DNA of 58,229 nt from Clostridiales bacterium UBA6114 (lineage in GTDB: Bacteria; Bacillota; Clostridia; Oscillospirales; Butyricicoccaceae). The DNA lies in NCBI GenBank assembly GCA_002423435.1, contig DIWE01000038.1:79545-137773 (forward strand), given 5' to 3'. Every line of letters begins with the position of its first letter. Position 1 is the first letter of the stretch. This document shows positions 24,323 to 32,419 of this stretch, piece by piece. The notes under the pieces are model-generated. The model had not been told where the DNA came from. It worked only from the letters and a program-made list of their open reading frames with translations, and ran no database searches. The position numbers and the translations under genes were made by a program.

Positions 24323-24801
24323 ATTTCCTGATGAATTTCTAAAAATTCCAAACTGTGCTCTGCATCGGCTTTTGATTTATAGAAAACAATGTCATGATCA
24401 GGAACCATACGAGTTCTCCAATCACCGTCCGACGAAAGCATCTGCAAAAAAGCTTTTAGGCTATCAGCAATCAAAAAGCACTCCTTACTCTTGTTGATAT
24501 AACAAACGGGCGCAGCGTCACCTATATCTGTCGTCTGACCAACTGTGCCAAATAACCCTCCCACGCTGTCTCTTGCAAAAATATCAACCTGGGGAACTGT
24601 ATAAAAATCCACTTGAGGGATGTCATCATCAAAGATAAACCTCAAATCATATGCATCTGCGTATTTTTGATACTCTGCATTCTTGTTTTTTACACTCATG
24701 GAATAAAGCGTAGTTCCCGCAGGAACAACCTCTACATCCTTTGCGAGAATTGCAGCGCACCCTTTGCTTTCAAGCGTATCCCAATATACTTTTTTCATCA
24801 T
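24292..24801 (-). CDS. SUKH/SMI1-KNR4-like protein (tentative)
   Basis: 169 aa from the ATG at 24801 (AAAGGA eight bases upstream). The middle part (VDIFARDSVGGLFGTVG ... APVCYINKSKECFLIADSLKAFLQML) has the flow of SUKH-superfamily proteins, which often serve as immunity proteins to secreted toxins in polymorphic toxin loci. No toxin gene is next to it. The last residues (IKGNPRKPLK) are encoded by the terminator hairpin, so the C-terminus may have been changed by the junction. The family call is tentative; otherwise unrecognised. Confidence 0.6.
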   Translation of the reverse strand: MMKKVYWDTLESKGCAAILAKDVEVVPAGTTLYSMSVKNKNAEYQKYADAYDLRFIFDDDIPQVDFYTVPQVDIFARDSVGGLFGTVGQTTDIGDAAPVCYINKSKECFLIADSLKAFLQMLSSDGDWRTRMVPDHDIVFYKSKADAEHSLEFLEIHQEIKGNPRKPLK

Positions 24802-24898
24802 TTTGCGTTTCCTTTGCAAGACAATCTTATTTCTCAGTTTCCCATTATATTCGCGACTCAAATTGGCTCAGTATGGGTTTAGGGCTCTTTCGGCAATG

Positions 24899-25522
24899 TC
24901 AATTTTCCGTATCCAATTCTCCAACTGTCTTTTGGCTGAATAAAACTGTTATGGCATAAACATGCTCGTAACCATGCTTCTGATACTCATCAGGCGAAAA
25001 GAAATAATCAACATTATATGAATTAATTGAATTTTGAGCCGTTGAAATTTGCACGACCAACGGAATTTCTTTTTCATAAGTAATTTCAGTTAAATCACTC
25101 AGCATAGACGTTGCTCTTCCCATCCCCGCAAATTCTTCGGCGGGCTCGGAAGAATACTTTGTTGAGCCGCTGTTATGCTCGCTTTGCAATGCTACCCTTA
25201 ATCCCTCGGCAATATTTTCAAAATCAAGAGCAAGTCTGCCCTTTTCATCGGAGAATTGCTGTCCACCCCCTCCTGAAATCATTCGCCATTCACCGTCTGT
25301 CAGCCGATATGTATTGATTTGAACACTTTGTACAGTATCATCTAACCTAAAATCATAGATAAGTTGATCGCTGTTGTCTCCAAGCAATTTCGCTATATCT
25401 TCTTCTTTTTGCGACAGCTCTGCTTTCTCAATATACATATCGGGTTTTGGGGGCGGATTTCCACAGGCCACAAGGGATAATACAGAAATAACAGCTGCGA
25501 TACCCATTATGATTTTTTTCAC
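24899..25522 (-). CDS. Lipoprotein of unknown function
   Basis: 207 aa from GTG at 25522, which has AAGGAG at proper spacing (the ATG two codons earlier is too close). Signal peptide with lipobox LVAC, Cys near residue 20. The rest is a mixed alpha/beta extracellular domain, Gly-rich in the middle (MISGGGGQQF). I do not recognise it. The neighbours are also exported proteins of unknown function, suggesting a variable surface-protein region. Confidence 0.75.
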   Translation of the reverse strand: MKKIIMGIAAVISVLSLVACGNPPPKPDMYIEKAELSQKEEDIAKLLGDNSDQLIYDFRLDDTVQSVQINTYRLTDGEWRMISGGGGQQFSDEKGRLALDFENIAEGLRVALQSEHNSGSTKYSSEPAEEFAGMGRATSMLSDLTEITYEKEIPLVVQISTAQNSINSYNVDYFFSPDEYQKHGYEHVYAITVLFSQKTVGELDTEN

Positions 25523-25568
25523 TTGCATTTCTCCTTACAGTTACCGCTTGTATCTTATGCCGACGAAA

Positions 25569-26054
25569 CTACAGCAATTTGCAGTAATATCCTTTTTGTT
25601 TATCGTAAATATAGCCGTTTGCCATCAGCACATGGTTGGAGGAATGGTTTTCTGTTTCCGGCTGCGCAATAATCCGGTTTGCATGTTCCTTCTGCCGGAT
25701 GGTATCGGTCAGGAGCCTGACAATGGATTTTCCATAACCCTTGCCTAAATAGACCTCGTCACCGATCAGGTAATCTATGCTAAAGGTATCGCCGCGCTCT
25801 GTAACGCTGTACCAATCTTCCATATCATTGGCATTACAGCAATCGTAATATTGGCAAAAGCCGATAGGCGTTTCGCCATCCATGACTATAAAATGGCGTA
25901 TCCATGAATAAGTGCCCTGCCGCTCGTTAATTTCAGCAAGCCATTCGTTTGCGTCGTGATACCATTTTAAGATATAGTCTTTATTCAGCCATGCGGCCAG
26001 CAAACCGATATCTTCATCCCTGACAGGCCGGAGAGTAAGGTCAGTACTTTTCAT
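25569..26054 (-). CDS. GNAT acetyltransferase, AAC(6')/Acetyltransf_8 type
   Basis: 161 aa. Opens with LTLRPVRDEDIGLLAAWLNKDYILKWY and carries GNAT motif A as YLGKGYGKSIVRLLTD, the acetyl-CoA pyrophosphate loop. The layout (GFCQYYD, TFSIDYLIGDEVYLGKGYGKSI, then ENHSSNHVLMANGY) resembles aminoglycoside 6'-N-acetyltransferases and siderophore-type acetylases. It is shorter than, and not close enough to, known resistance enzymes to claim resistance. AGAGG precedes the ATG. Confidence 0.82.
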   Translation of the reverse strand: MKSTDLTLRPVRDEDIGLLAAWLNKDYILKWYHDANEWLAEINERQGTYSWIRHFIVMDGETPIGFCQYYDCCNANDMEDWYSVTERGDTFSIDYLIGDEVYLGKGYGKSIVRLLTDTIRQKEHANRIIAQPETENHSSNHVLMANGYIYDKQKGYYCKLL

Positions 26055-26083
26055 TTTTTGAACCTCTATTATAAACCTTGAAA

Positions 26084-26455
26084 TTATGGTTCGCCTTCAA
26101 ACCTATAACCCATTCCGTACAATTCAGACAAAGTCGCCTCGGGAACATCATCTAAACCGCCCTTTGCAATCCGCATGCACATAATAACGCCCGTCCTGCC
26201 CGGATATGATGTCTCAACCATATACGGGCAAGCTACTATAATCATATCGCCATTATTCAAACCGTCAAACAAACTCTCGTTGCCGGATTGATTGTTCATA
26301 ACAATAGGAATACCGTTTTCTTTAACAATCATATACCTTCCGTCGGTTGTCACAAGGCATCGTCCTGTTTGGGGATTTAAGGCGCAAATTGCAAATACGG
26401 CTACAGCGATAACGATCAATGACAGCACTGATATTACTATCTTTTTCTTTTTCAT
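26084..26455 (-). CDS. Small secreted or membrane-anchored protein, unknown
   Basis: 123 aa from the ATG at 26455 (AAAGGA upstream). Lysine-rich start, then one hydrophobic helix (VISVLSLIVIAVAVFAICAL), then a domain of about 95 residues (TGRCLVTTDGRYMIVKENGIPIVMNN) with beta-rich character. The LFDGLNNGDMIIVACPYMVETSYPGRTGV part looks like the small OB-like DUF3221 domains, but I would not assign it. Same strand as the flanking exported proteins. Confidence 0.68.
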   Translation of the reverse strand: MKKKKIVISVLSLIVIAVAVFAICALNPQTGRCLVTTDGRYMIVKENGIPIVMNNQSGNESLFDGLNNGDMIIVACPYMVETSYPGRTGVIMCMRIAKGGLDDVPEATLSELYGMGYRFEGEP

Positions 26456-26502
26456 ATATATCCTTTCTGTATTGGTCGTGAGCCGGCACAAACCGGGGCG
26501 CT

Positions 26503-27972
26503 TTATTGCCGTTTTGATGCGGATTTCATTGCGACTTCCCCCAGTACATCGCCGTTCTCGGCATCGATCATTACCCGTAAAGCAGTGCCAAAGGGAATTT
26601 CATAAGCCAGCCTTACCTCGCCGGTTTTCGAATCCGGCGGACGATAGCAAACGAGCGGCGCGTCGCCACCGTTCACTGCATAGCCGTTGTTCTTCGCCGC
26701 CTCGGCGGCTTCTGTTTTTGTCAAAACCGGTTCGATCCGGTTGGGCGGCACATTGAACCTTCGCAGTACCGTTACGGCGGGGGCACGTGAGCTCACCTGA
26801 ACATTGACGGATTCATATATGTTTTCAAGGCCGCTCGGATACTGGCGGGTAAAGGTAAAGGATGTATAACCGTCGGAGCAGATATAGTCGTCGCCCAAAT
26901 GAAGCAGCTTGCGGACCTTATCGAGCAATTTAGGAACGCTCTCCTGCGCCGACAAGCCGTTATCCTCCGCTGCGAAATTTGAAATGCCGACAACATTTCT
27001 GTCCGCGTCTAAATATATATGAATTTTATCTGTTGATGAAATATCATAGCATGACGGATCTTTCACTGTGGGATCGACGATCTCCAGTTTTGTAAGCGCT
27101 CCGGTATCGACGCCGATGCTTTCGAGATCAGCCGCGAGTTCCGTTGTCAGAAGTTCGTTTAATGAAGGCTCCGGCATGTTTCCCGGCCCTGTGCCGATGG
27201 TGTTCACGCCGAACCCGTTTTCCTCAAAAAACGTTTCCGGGTCTGAAAGCGCGTACTTGATAAGGCCGCTCAGGTCATCGTTTTCAATAAAAGCGAGGGG
27301 CATCCGGTTGATCACAATAGTCGCCTGCCCGTCGCCTTCGTTCCGGGGGTAGATGCGTAAATTGTAAAAATCGGCCGACCGTCCGTTTTCCCGCATCAAT
27401 CTGTCGGCCCGTTTCAGAATGTCCGCGGCTTTGTCGGCGTCAGGCGCGTCCGTATAAAAATAAAGCTGAAGGGCGAACGAGGCAAGATTCGACGGGTCAA
27501 AGGCATCGCCCGGTGACACGCCGGGCGACAGCGCATACGCCGAAACTCCCAGCGAATCCAGTTCCGAACCGAATTCTTCGCGGAAAACCGGCCGAAGGAT
27601 ATCCGCATATTCCTTGCCAAACCGGGCGGCCGTATTTCTGCCGCTTTCCACCTGTTCCTCAAAGCCGTCATGGATTGTTCCATCCATGTCCTGTGTAATA
27701 ATAAAACGGACGTCGGGGTTCCTTTTCGACTCCACTTGGACGACGTACTCGGTCTGCACAAAATTGTACAGCGCGGGCTTCAACTTATATTCACTGATGT
27801 CATAATGGCTGTTAAAATACGCGCGTATCTCCCTGTATGCCATAAGCTGGCCGACAGGCCTTCCGTAACCGTTCGCAAAAGCGATCATATAAACGACGAA
27901 AGCAGCGAACATGATCAGTGCGGCTCTTATTAAAACGCGAAACGCTTTATTTACGGCAGGGTGGATTTTCAC
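26503..27972 (-). CDS. Membrane-anchored protein with a PepSY-like C-terminus
   Basis: 489 aa from GTG at 27972 with AAGGAGG upstream. One N-terminal TM helix (VLIRAALIMFAAFVVYMIAFANG) and a large extracellular part. Near the C-terminus, RLAYEIPFGTALRVMIDAENGDVLGEVAMK matches the end of PepSY/YpeB-type domains, with a preceding TKTEAAEAAKNNGYAV helix. Such domains often inhibit or fold secreted peptidases. The central part is unrecognised. Probably transcribed from its own start after the LRR gene. Confidence 0.7.
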   Translation of the reverse strand: MKIHPAVNKAFRVLIRAALIMFAAFVVYMIAFANGYGRPVGQLMAYREIRAYFNSHYDISEYKLKPALYNFVQTEYVVQVESKRNPDVRFIITQDMDGTIHDGFEEQVESGRNTAARFGKEYADILRPVFREEFGSELDSLGVSAYALSPGVSPGDAFDPSNLASFALQLYFYTDAPDADKAADILKRADRLMRENGRSADFYNLRIYPRNEGDGQATIVINRMPLAFIENDDLSGLIKYALSDPETFFEENGFGVNTIGTGPGNMPEPSLNELLTTELAADLESIGVDTGALTKLEIVDPTVKDPSCYDISSTDKIHIYLDADRNVVGISNFAAEDNGLSAQESVPKLLDKVRKLLHLGDDYICSDGYTSFTFTRQYPSGLENIYESVNVQVSSRAPAVTVLRRFNVPPNRIEPVLTKTEAAEAAKNNGYAVNGGDAPLVCYRPPDSKTGEVRLAYEIPFGTALRVMIDAENGDVLGEVAMKSASKRQ

Positions 27973-28039
27973 GGTCGCCGCCTCCTTGGCTTATTCGTTC
28001 CAAATGATTTCAGCGGGAGCTTTCCGGCATACAGGCAAA

Positions 28040-28083
28040 AAAGAGCACACCGAATCTTTTGAGAATGATTCAGCCTGCTCTCT
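28040..28083 (-). terminator. Terminator of the leucine-rich-repeat gene
   Basis: On the minus strand GAGCA...TGCTC with inner GAATC/GATTC pairing is followed by TTTTTT, 60 bp past the stop at 28145. Confidence 0.75.
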
Positions 28084-28144
28084 TATTTGTTTTGTGTGCT
28101 TAAGCCGAACCTGGGCTTTCGACAGCAGCGAATTGTATTTCTTT

Positions 28145-29419
28145 TCATTCGGCTGTCGACGTCCCAAATTTCGAATATGTTGTATCAATCAGGATTGAAT
28201 CCGTGCTGCCGTCCCATTGGACGCCGATATCTATGACGGGCGCAAGGTCGCTAAGCTTACAGTAATCCTTGCCGCCGATCGTATACACCGTCATATATAT
28301 CTTACCGGAAAGATAGAATGTATCCCCATTGCTGTAAACCTCGTTCCCCTCGCGGTAGTATTCCGTCTTAGACGGCGCGGCCGTCATATCCGCTTTATCG
28401 TCCGAAACAATAAGCTCGCCGCCGGCCAATGTATACGGCGTTCTGAGCTTAAGCGTAACCGCGCCGGTTTCTTCGTCAGCCTCAACATTAAAATGCTTGT
28501 CTATCCCGTTTAATGCCGCGGCAAGATCGCGAAGACTAAAATAGTTGTATCCGTCGATATTGTACGCCCGGACAGGAACCGTTTTGCCGTCTATCTTTAT
28601 TTCTGAGGCTGTCGGCTTGGCAATAATAACGCGGGCGGATACGTCTTCCGAAGCAACAAACGGAATTCCATAATATTTTACATATCTTTCAATATAAGAG
28701 CCCGACGCACCGTATATCGTTACGTCCGTGTCGCCGTTTCCGAATGCCGAAACGCCGCACGAAGTCACGCTGCCTGGAACCGTGACGGAGGTAAGTCCCG
28801 GACACTGAAAAAACGCACCCTGTCCGATATATGTCACACCGTCGGGGATGATAACGGAGATTAAATTGGGACAGGAACCGAATGCGCTGTCTCCGATTAC
28901 CGTTACGCCATCCGGAATGGTGACCGAGGTTAAACCGGTACAGGCAAACGCGGAGTCTTCGATTGTTTTGATACCGCTTGGAATCACAATCGAGGTTATA
29001 GAAGAGCATCCTCCGAATGCATCGAAACCTATAGAAGTAACGCCATCCGGAATGGTAAACGAAGTCAAAGAAGAACAGTTATGGAATGCGACCTGCCCGA
29101 TTGATTCGAGGCTCTCCGGCAGCGTAACGGAGGTTAAATTCGAACACCCGGCAAATACTGTGTTTCCGATCGACGTCACCCCCTCCGGGATGGTGACCGA
29201 GGTAATCGTTTTATTCTCTGCAAATAAAAAATCATCGATTTTGGTGATTCCCAGATCTGACGGAATGTTTACTGCCGTATCGGTTCCGGTATAGGCGGTC
29301 AGCACCCCGTCCTCCACTACAAAATCGCCCGGACCCGCCGCGAGAGCGGTAATGCTCATTATTGAAAGCAAGACTATGACAGATAAAGCAATGCAGTTTA
29401 TCCGTTTGAATCTCTTCAT
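28145..29419 (-). CDS. Secreted BspA-type leucine-rich-repeat protein with stalk domains
   Basis: 424 aa. Signal peptide (CIALSVIVLLSIMSITALAAG). About seven LRR_5 units follow, each of the form LTSVTIPDGVTSIGxxAFxxC (residues about 50-235), then stalk-domain repeats with YNYFSLRDLAAALNG and KDYCKLSDLAPVIDIGVQWDG. BspA repeats occur in surface proteins that bind host matrix or glycans, so an adhesion role is likely. GAGGAG precedes the ATG. It shares the stalk module with the protein at 19396. Confidence 0.9.
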   Translation of the reverse strand: MKRFKRINCIALSVIVLLSIMSITALAAGPGDFVVEDGVLTAYTGTDTAVNIPSDLGITKIDDFLFAENKTITSVTIPEGVTSIGNTVFAGCSNLTSVTLPESLESIGQVAFHNCSSLTSFTIPDGVTSIGFDAFGGCSSITSIVIPSGIKTIEDSAFACTGLTSVTIPDGVTVIGDSAFGSCPNLISVIIPDGVTYIGQGAFFQCPGLTSVTVPGSVTSCGVSAFGNGDTDVTIYGASGSYIERYVKYYGIPFVASEDVSARVIIAKPTASEIKIDGKTVPVRAYNIDGYNYFSLRDLAAALNGIDKHFNVEADEETGAVTLKLRTPYTLAGGELIVSDDKADMTAAPSKTEYYREGNEVYSNGDTFYLSGKIYMTVYTIGGKDYCKLSDLAPVIDIGVQWDGSTDSILIDTTYSKFGTSTAE

Positions 29420-29558
29420 AACGATATCTCCTCAATATTAAATCTGTTTATAAATATAATTGACTAAACCAAGAGGAAAAAGTTCCCACATCTATACTTG
29501 GTTTTATTTCACTGGTTCGCCGGTTCACCATCAATGATTATATTCAAGATCTTTCATC

Positions 29559-29587
29559 TTTACACCATTGGTTCACTGGTGTATAAT
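29559..29587 (+). promoter_or_regulatory. Promoter and operator of the second ribbon-helix-helix gene
   Basis: TTTACA at 29559, 17-bp spacer, TATAAT at 29582. ACACCA-9-TGGTGT (29562-29582) is an inverted repeat inside the promoter, and TTCACTGGT occurs both at 29508 and 29572. Same design as the promoter at 23482, with different operator sequence. Confidence 0.78.
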
Positions 29588-29606
29588 CGCAGGAGAGGTG
29601 TTAAAA

Positions 29607-29780
29607 ATGGCTACCGATAAACCGAGGTATACTGTGTCTGTGGATAAGGAATTGTTCCAGAAAATTGAGGACTTCCGTTTTGAACGACGTTATCAAACTC
29701 GTTCGGAAGCGACTGTTGAACTAATACGATTAGGCCTGAAATCCCTTGAAAATCAGAAAGCAGCGCAAAAGAAGGCATAA
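29607..29780 (+). CDS. Ribbon-helix-helix regulator, copy 2
   Basis: 57 aa from the ATG at 29607 with AGGAGAGG upstream. Strand RYTVSVDKELFQKIEDF, helices FERRYQTRSEATVELIRLGLKSLENQK: a CopG/Arc fold. It is followed 85 bp later by the AT-rich J-domain membrane protein, which it may regulate. The operator symmetry in its promoter supports autoregulation. Confidence 0.85.
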   Translation: MATDKPRYTVSVDKELFQKIEDFRFERRYQTRSEATVELIRLGLKSLENQKAAQKKA

Positions 29781-29865
29781 AAATAAGCCTACTTAAAAAC
29801 AGGCTAAAATTTGCGACATCTTTGTACTTTATATAGTCGGCATATTGAAATTTAGGAGGTTAAAT

Positions 29866-30807
29866 ATGAGAGATGAAGTTTTAAAATTTATTGGTATAAA
29901 TGAGGACGAAAATTTAAGTGATACAGATCTGTTAGATCGACTTAGACGATATAGAAATACACTGCATCCGGATGTTCATAAAGGGTTAGAAGATATTTAT
30001 AATAATAAAATGGCCATTGCAAATGATCTGGTTGAAAAATTCGAAAAATATGTAAAAGAAAAAATGGTTACAACACTTACATTATCTAAAAATAATAATA
30101 AAGACCTAACTATTGACGAAAGAGTATTTGAGATACTTGATTTAGAAGATAAAAATAAAAATTTGGAGGAAAAATTAAAATCGGAAACGGAAAAAACTAA
30201 AAGACTTGATACTGTAATAAAAAATATCGACAACGAAAAAAATAATAAAACAATTAATGAATATACAAATTATTATAAAAGTAAAAAAAGTGATTTCGTA
30301 GCACTTACAACCACTGTTGGATTAACTTTAATTTTATCAATAATCGAGCAGATTAGAAGTATTTATATAGCAATTTTTAATATTTTCCCATTTGATTTAA
30401 AAATATTCAATATTATCCTCTTTATTATAGTTATATTAACAGTATTAAAAATTGCAATTGGAAATTACATATCATATGAAATTAATAATTTATTTAAATC
30501 TATTTTAACAACAAAAATACGTATTGATTTTGTTAATCAATTTGAAAAAACTCAACAGTTTAGTGAACTTGATGTATTAGAATTTATTCACGAATACATA
30601 AGAAGCAAAAAGTTGTTGTATCTTGCGCTTAAAGTTCCATTTAATAATAGAAAAGATTTGTTAATTGATGCCTGTGCTGATTTATTTATACATGAACTTT
30701 TCGATGAGGGCATAATCAAAAGTTATACAACTAATACAGCTATTAAAAGCTTTAGAATAAACTCTTATCAAAATTATTTTTGTAACTGGAGAGACGTCAA
30801 TGAATAA
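29866..30807 (+). CDS. AT-rich J-domain-like membrane protein
   Basis: 313 aa from the ATG at 29866 (AGGAGG upstream). Residues 1-62 fit a J domain: helix II LLDRLRRYRNTL, the HPD motif at 34-36, then helix III IYNNKMAIANDLVEKFEKY. A charged coiled-coil stretch spans about 95-130, TM helices about 145-165 and 178-200, and a cytoplasmic helical C-terminus of about 110 residues follows. HPD suggests recruitment of DnaK to a membrane site. Base composition is far more AT-rich than any neighbour, a sign of recent transfer. Unknown family; lone J-domain membrane proteins with a small regulator are sometimes found among defence genes, but there is no direct proof here. Confidence 0.72.
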   Translation: MRDEVLKFIGINEDENLSDTDLLDRLRRYRNTLHPDVHKGLEDIYNNKMAIANDLVEKFEKYVKEKMVTTLTLSKNNNKDLTIDERVFEILDLEDKNKNLEEKLKSETEKTKRLDTVIKNIDNEKNNKTINEYTNYYKSKKSDFVALTTTVGLTLILSIIEQIRSIYIAIFNIFPFDLKIFNIILFIIVILTVLKIAIGNYISYEINNLFKSILTTKIRIDFVNQFEKTQQFSELDVLEFIHEYIRSKKLLYLALKVPFNNRKDLLIDACADLFIHELFDEGIIKSYTTNTAIKSFRINSYQNYFCNWRDVNE

Positions 30808-30865
30808 TAACGATGAGCAAGTTTATTAGATTTGAATTATCAAAGAAATCGGAAGATAATGATGC

Positions 30866-30900
30866 GGGGGTGTTCTTTTTCGAACCTCCGTTTTATTTTA
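30866..30900. terminator. Terminator after the J-domain gene
   Basis: CGGGGGTGTTC pairs imperfectly with GAACCTCCG, followed by TTTTATTTT; also abuts the convergent XRE gene. Confidence 0.65.
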
Positions 30901-31122
30901 TATCTTTCTTCCATCTCCCAAAATAAAGCAACCTTCAAAAGTAACATCACATGCTTTCGCAATATCCTGTAAATCCCTTTCAGTTAAATTATCACGTTTC
31001 AATTTCGCGCCTATATTTTGCGCCGTCGTTTTTGGCTCTATTTTTTCCGCCAAACCACTAATTGTCATTTCTTTTGCGGCAAGTAACATTTTTACTTTTA
31101 TAGCCATTCCCATAAATATCAA
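30898..31122 (-). CDS. Small LLM-class XRE-type regulator, copy 2
   Basis: 74 aa, paralog of the gene at 17317 (shared MAIKVKMLLAA, EMT, GLAEKIEPKTT, QNI, KRDNLTE, DLQ, IAKAC, TFEG). It faces the small gene at 31295 across 172 bp that contain CAAACT/AGTTTG and GTTTGCAAAC palindromes, probably its operators. As with copy 1, it sits next to a DUF6809-type gene (here a remnant), pointing to a mobile or duplicated cassette. Confidence 0.82.
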   Translation of the reverse strand: MIFMGMAIKVKMLLAAKEMTISGLAEKIEPKTTAQNIGAKLKRDNLTERDLQDIAKACDVTFEGCFILGDGRKI

Positions 31123-31189
31123 ACTCCCTTTTTGCCATTATAAACTAAATTATTTGTAAAATCAAACTCCGAATTGATATAGCAAACTC

Positions 31190-31254
31190 AAAAGTTTGTT
31201 TTTGTGCTTGGCAAAACAAACATATGAATTTATTATATAAATATATCATTTTTG
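31190..31254. promoter_or_regulatory. Candidate XRE operators in the divergent intergenic region
   Basis: CAAACT-CAAA-AGTTTG near 31185-31200 and GTTTGCAAAC near 31253-31263 are palindromic, in a very AT-rich stretch (TTATTATATAAATATATC). Exact promoters are hard to place. Confidence 0.45.
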
Positions 31255-31294
31255 TTTGCAAACGAATATATTTAATAAAAGAAAGGGAAATTTT

Positions 31295-31573
31295 ATGATT
31301 CAGATTCCAGAAAACATAAAAGCAGTGTTTTCCGAGTCCGCTTACGGTCTTGTTATAGAGAATCGGGAGAACGACTTGTACTACCGGCAATTAGAGAAAG
31401 ACTATGACAAGCTATTTGATAACATACAGGATCGGTTAGGGAAAAAGCACCGCAAGCTGATGCTCAAGCTGGAAGCTAAGCAAAATGAAATCGGAAGCAT
31501 TGATGACGAACTCATTTATCTGCAAGGAATGATAGATTGTGTTGCTTTGCTGCGAATAATTCGATTGATTTGA
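31295..31573 (+). CDS. Small helical protein next to XRE copy 2
   Basis: 92 aa from the ATG at 31295 (AAAGGGAAA upstream). Mostly helical; the C-terminal piece (IGSIDDELIYLQGMIDCVALLRII) has the spacing of the DUF6809 C-terminal helix (YxxGxxxGAxxLxxI). Divergent from the 74-aa XRE gene exactly as the gene at 17719 is from the 72-aa one. No assigned function. Confidence 0.65.
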   Translation: MIQIPENIKAVFSESAYGLVIENRENDLYYRQLEKDYDKLFDNIQDRLGKKHRKLMLKLEAKQNEIGSIDDELIYLQGMIDCVALLRIIRLI

Positions 31574-31594
31574 AGGAGTGATTGTATATGAATA

Positions 31595-31678
31595 ATGGAT
31601 GATCTCTACCTGGGCAATATCAATCCAATCAAAAATATGCAAACCCGTCATTCTGAATATCTGAATTTCGCAACTTAG
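31595..31678 (+). pseudogene. Truncated DUF6809 remnant
   Basis: Reading from ATG at 31595 gives 27 residues, MDDLYLGNINPIKNMQTRHS..., ending in a stop. It matches the N-terminus of DUF6809 (compare LQDLFYGNIDPN at 23861) but nothing of the C-terminal two thirds remains. The upstream GAAGGAG serves an ATG at 31588 that stops after four codons, so the start itself also seems damaged. Confidence 0.65.
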
Positions 31679-31715
31679 AAAATACCCGGCATCCACTTTG
31701 CAAAATGGGGATGTA

Positions 31716-31904
31716 TCAGTCCTCAGATTTTAATCCCGAAATACCCAGCGCAAATCCATATACAGCAAGTGCAACACCAATAAGCTTAACAATCATATCC
31801 GGTATGTTGCTGCCGTAGACAAGCGATATGTGCAAGCCTTCCATGATTGTAAAAAGGATAATCCCGCTTAAAAGGCAAAATCCGCCAAATACAACTTTTT
31901 TCAT
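31716..31904 (-). CDS. Small two-helix membrane protein, unknown
   Basis: 62 aa from the ATG at 31904 (GAGG seven bases upstream). Two TM helices (VVFGGFCLLSGIILFTIMEGL and IVKLIGVALAVYGFALGISGL). Not recognised; sits before other small membrane-protein genes on the same strand. Confidence 0.6.
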   Translation of the reverse strand: MKKVVFGGFCLLSGIILFTIMEGLHISLVYGSNIPDMIVKLIGVALAVYGFALGISGLKSED

Positions 31905-31995
31905 AATCATCCTCACTTTCACATTTCCAATCGTCCTTTAGACGATGGCTCTTTTGGCATAATCCCTCACCACGGCCGCACCTCCAAATTTCTGC

Positions 31996-32310
31996 TTATC
32001 GACTTCTCATATCGGGAGCTTTATGCCGCCCGACAGAGTAATAAATTACCCAAGCCAAAACAATACCGACGAGGCCGGCAGCTGCCATTATGCCGACGAA
32101 TATCCCCGCGGCCAGGCCACCTTCCACAATTCCGGCGGTATCGCTTTCATATCCGATTATTCCCAAAAATCTTGCTCCCGCGTAAAAGAATGCAATCAAA
32201 TCGATCGCGATGGGGAGAATTTTCCAGGAGTCGTTCCGTATTTTGAAGCATATAAGCATCTGCAAAAACAAAGCGAACAGAAAAGGCAGTATCAGGAGTT
32301 TAACCGTCAT
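31996..32310 (-). CDS. Small membrane protein, unknown
   Basis: 104 aa with three hydrophobic segments (LLILPFLFALFLQMLICF, ILPIAIDLIAFFYAGARFLG, AAGIFVGIMAAAGLVGIVLAWVIYY). GAGGT lies upstream of the ATG. No family recognised. Confidence 0.65.
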   Translation of the reverse strand: MTVKLLILPFLFALFLQMLICFKIRNDSWKILPIAIDLIAFFYAGARFLGIIGYESDTAGIVEGGLAAGIFVGIMAAAGLVGIVLAWVIYYSVGRHKAPDMRSR

Positions 32311-32419
32311 ATATTTACCTCATCAAATTCAAATTTATAAACTTCCCTTACGCTTGCAGCGACAGAGCCGGACTGGAGCTGCGGCGAGCGGGGTTTAAGC
32401 GGAGGCGTCTGCTGCGGCT

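Noticed and set aside
24154..24342. Frame across the right attachment site
   Set aside because: It reads through the tRNA end and terminator; only a chance frame. I also looked there for the tail of an integrase and could not recognise one.
25569..26054. Aminoglycoside resistance gene
   Set aside because: The protein is GNAT of AAC(6')-like shape, but the similarity seen by eye is not enough to claim a resistance enzyme.
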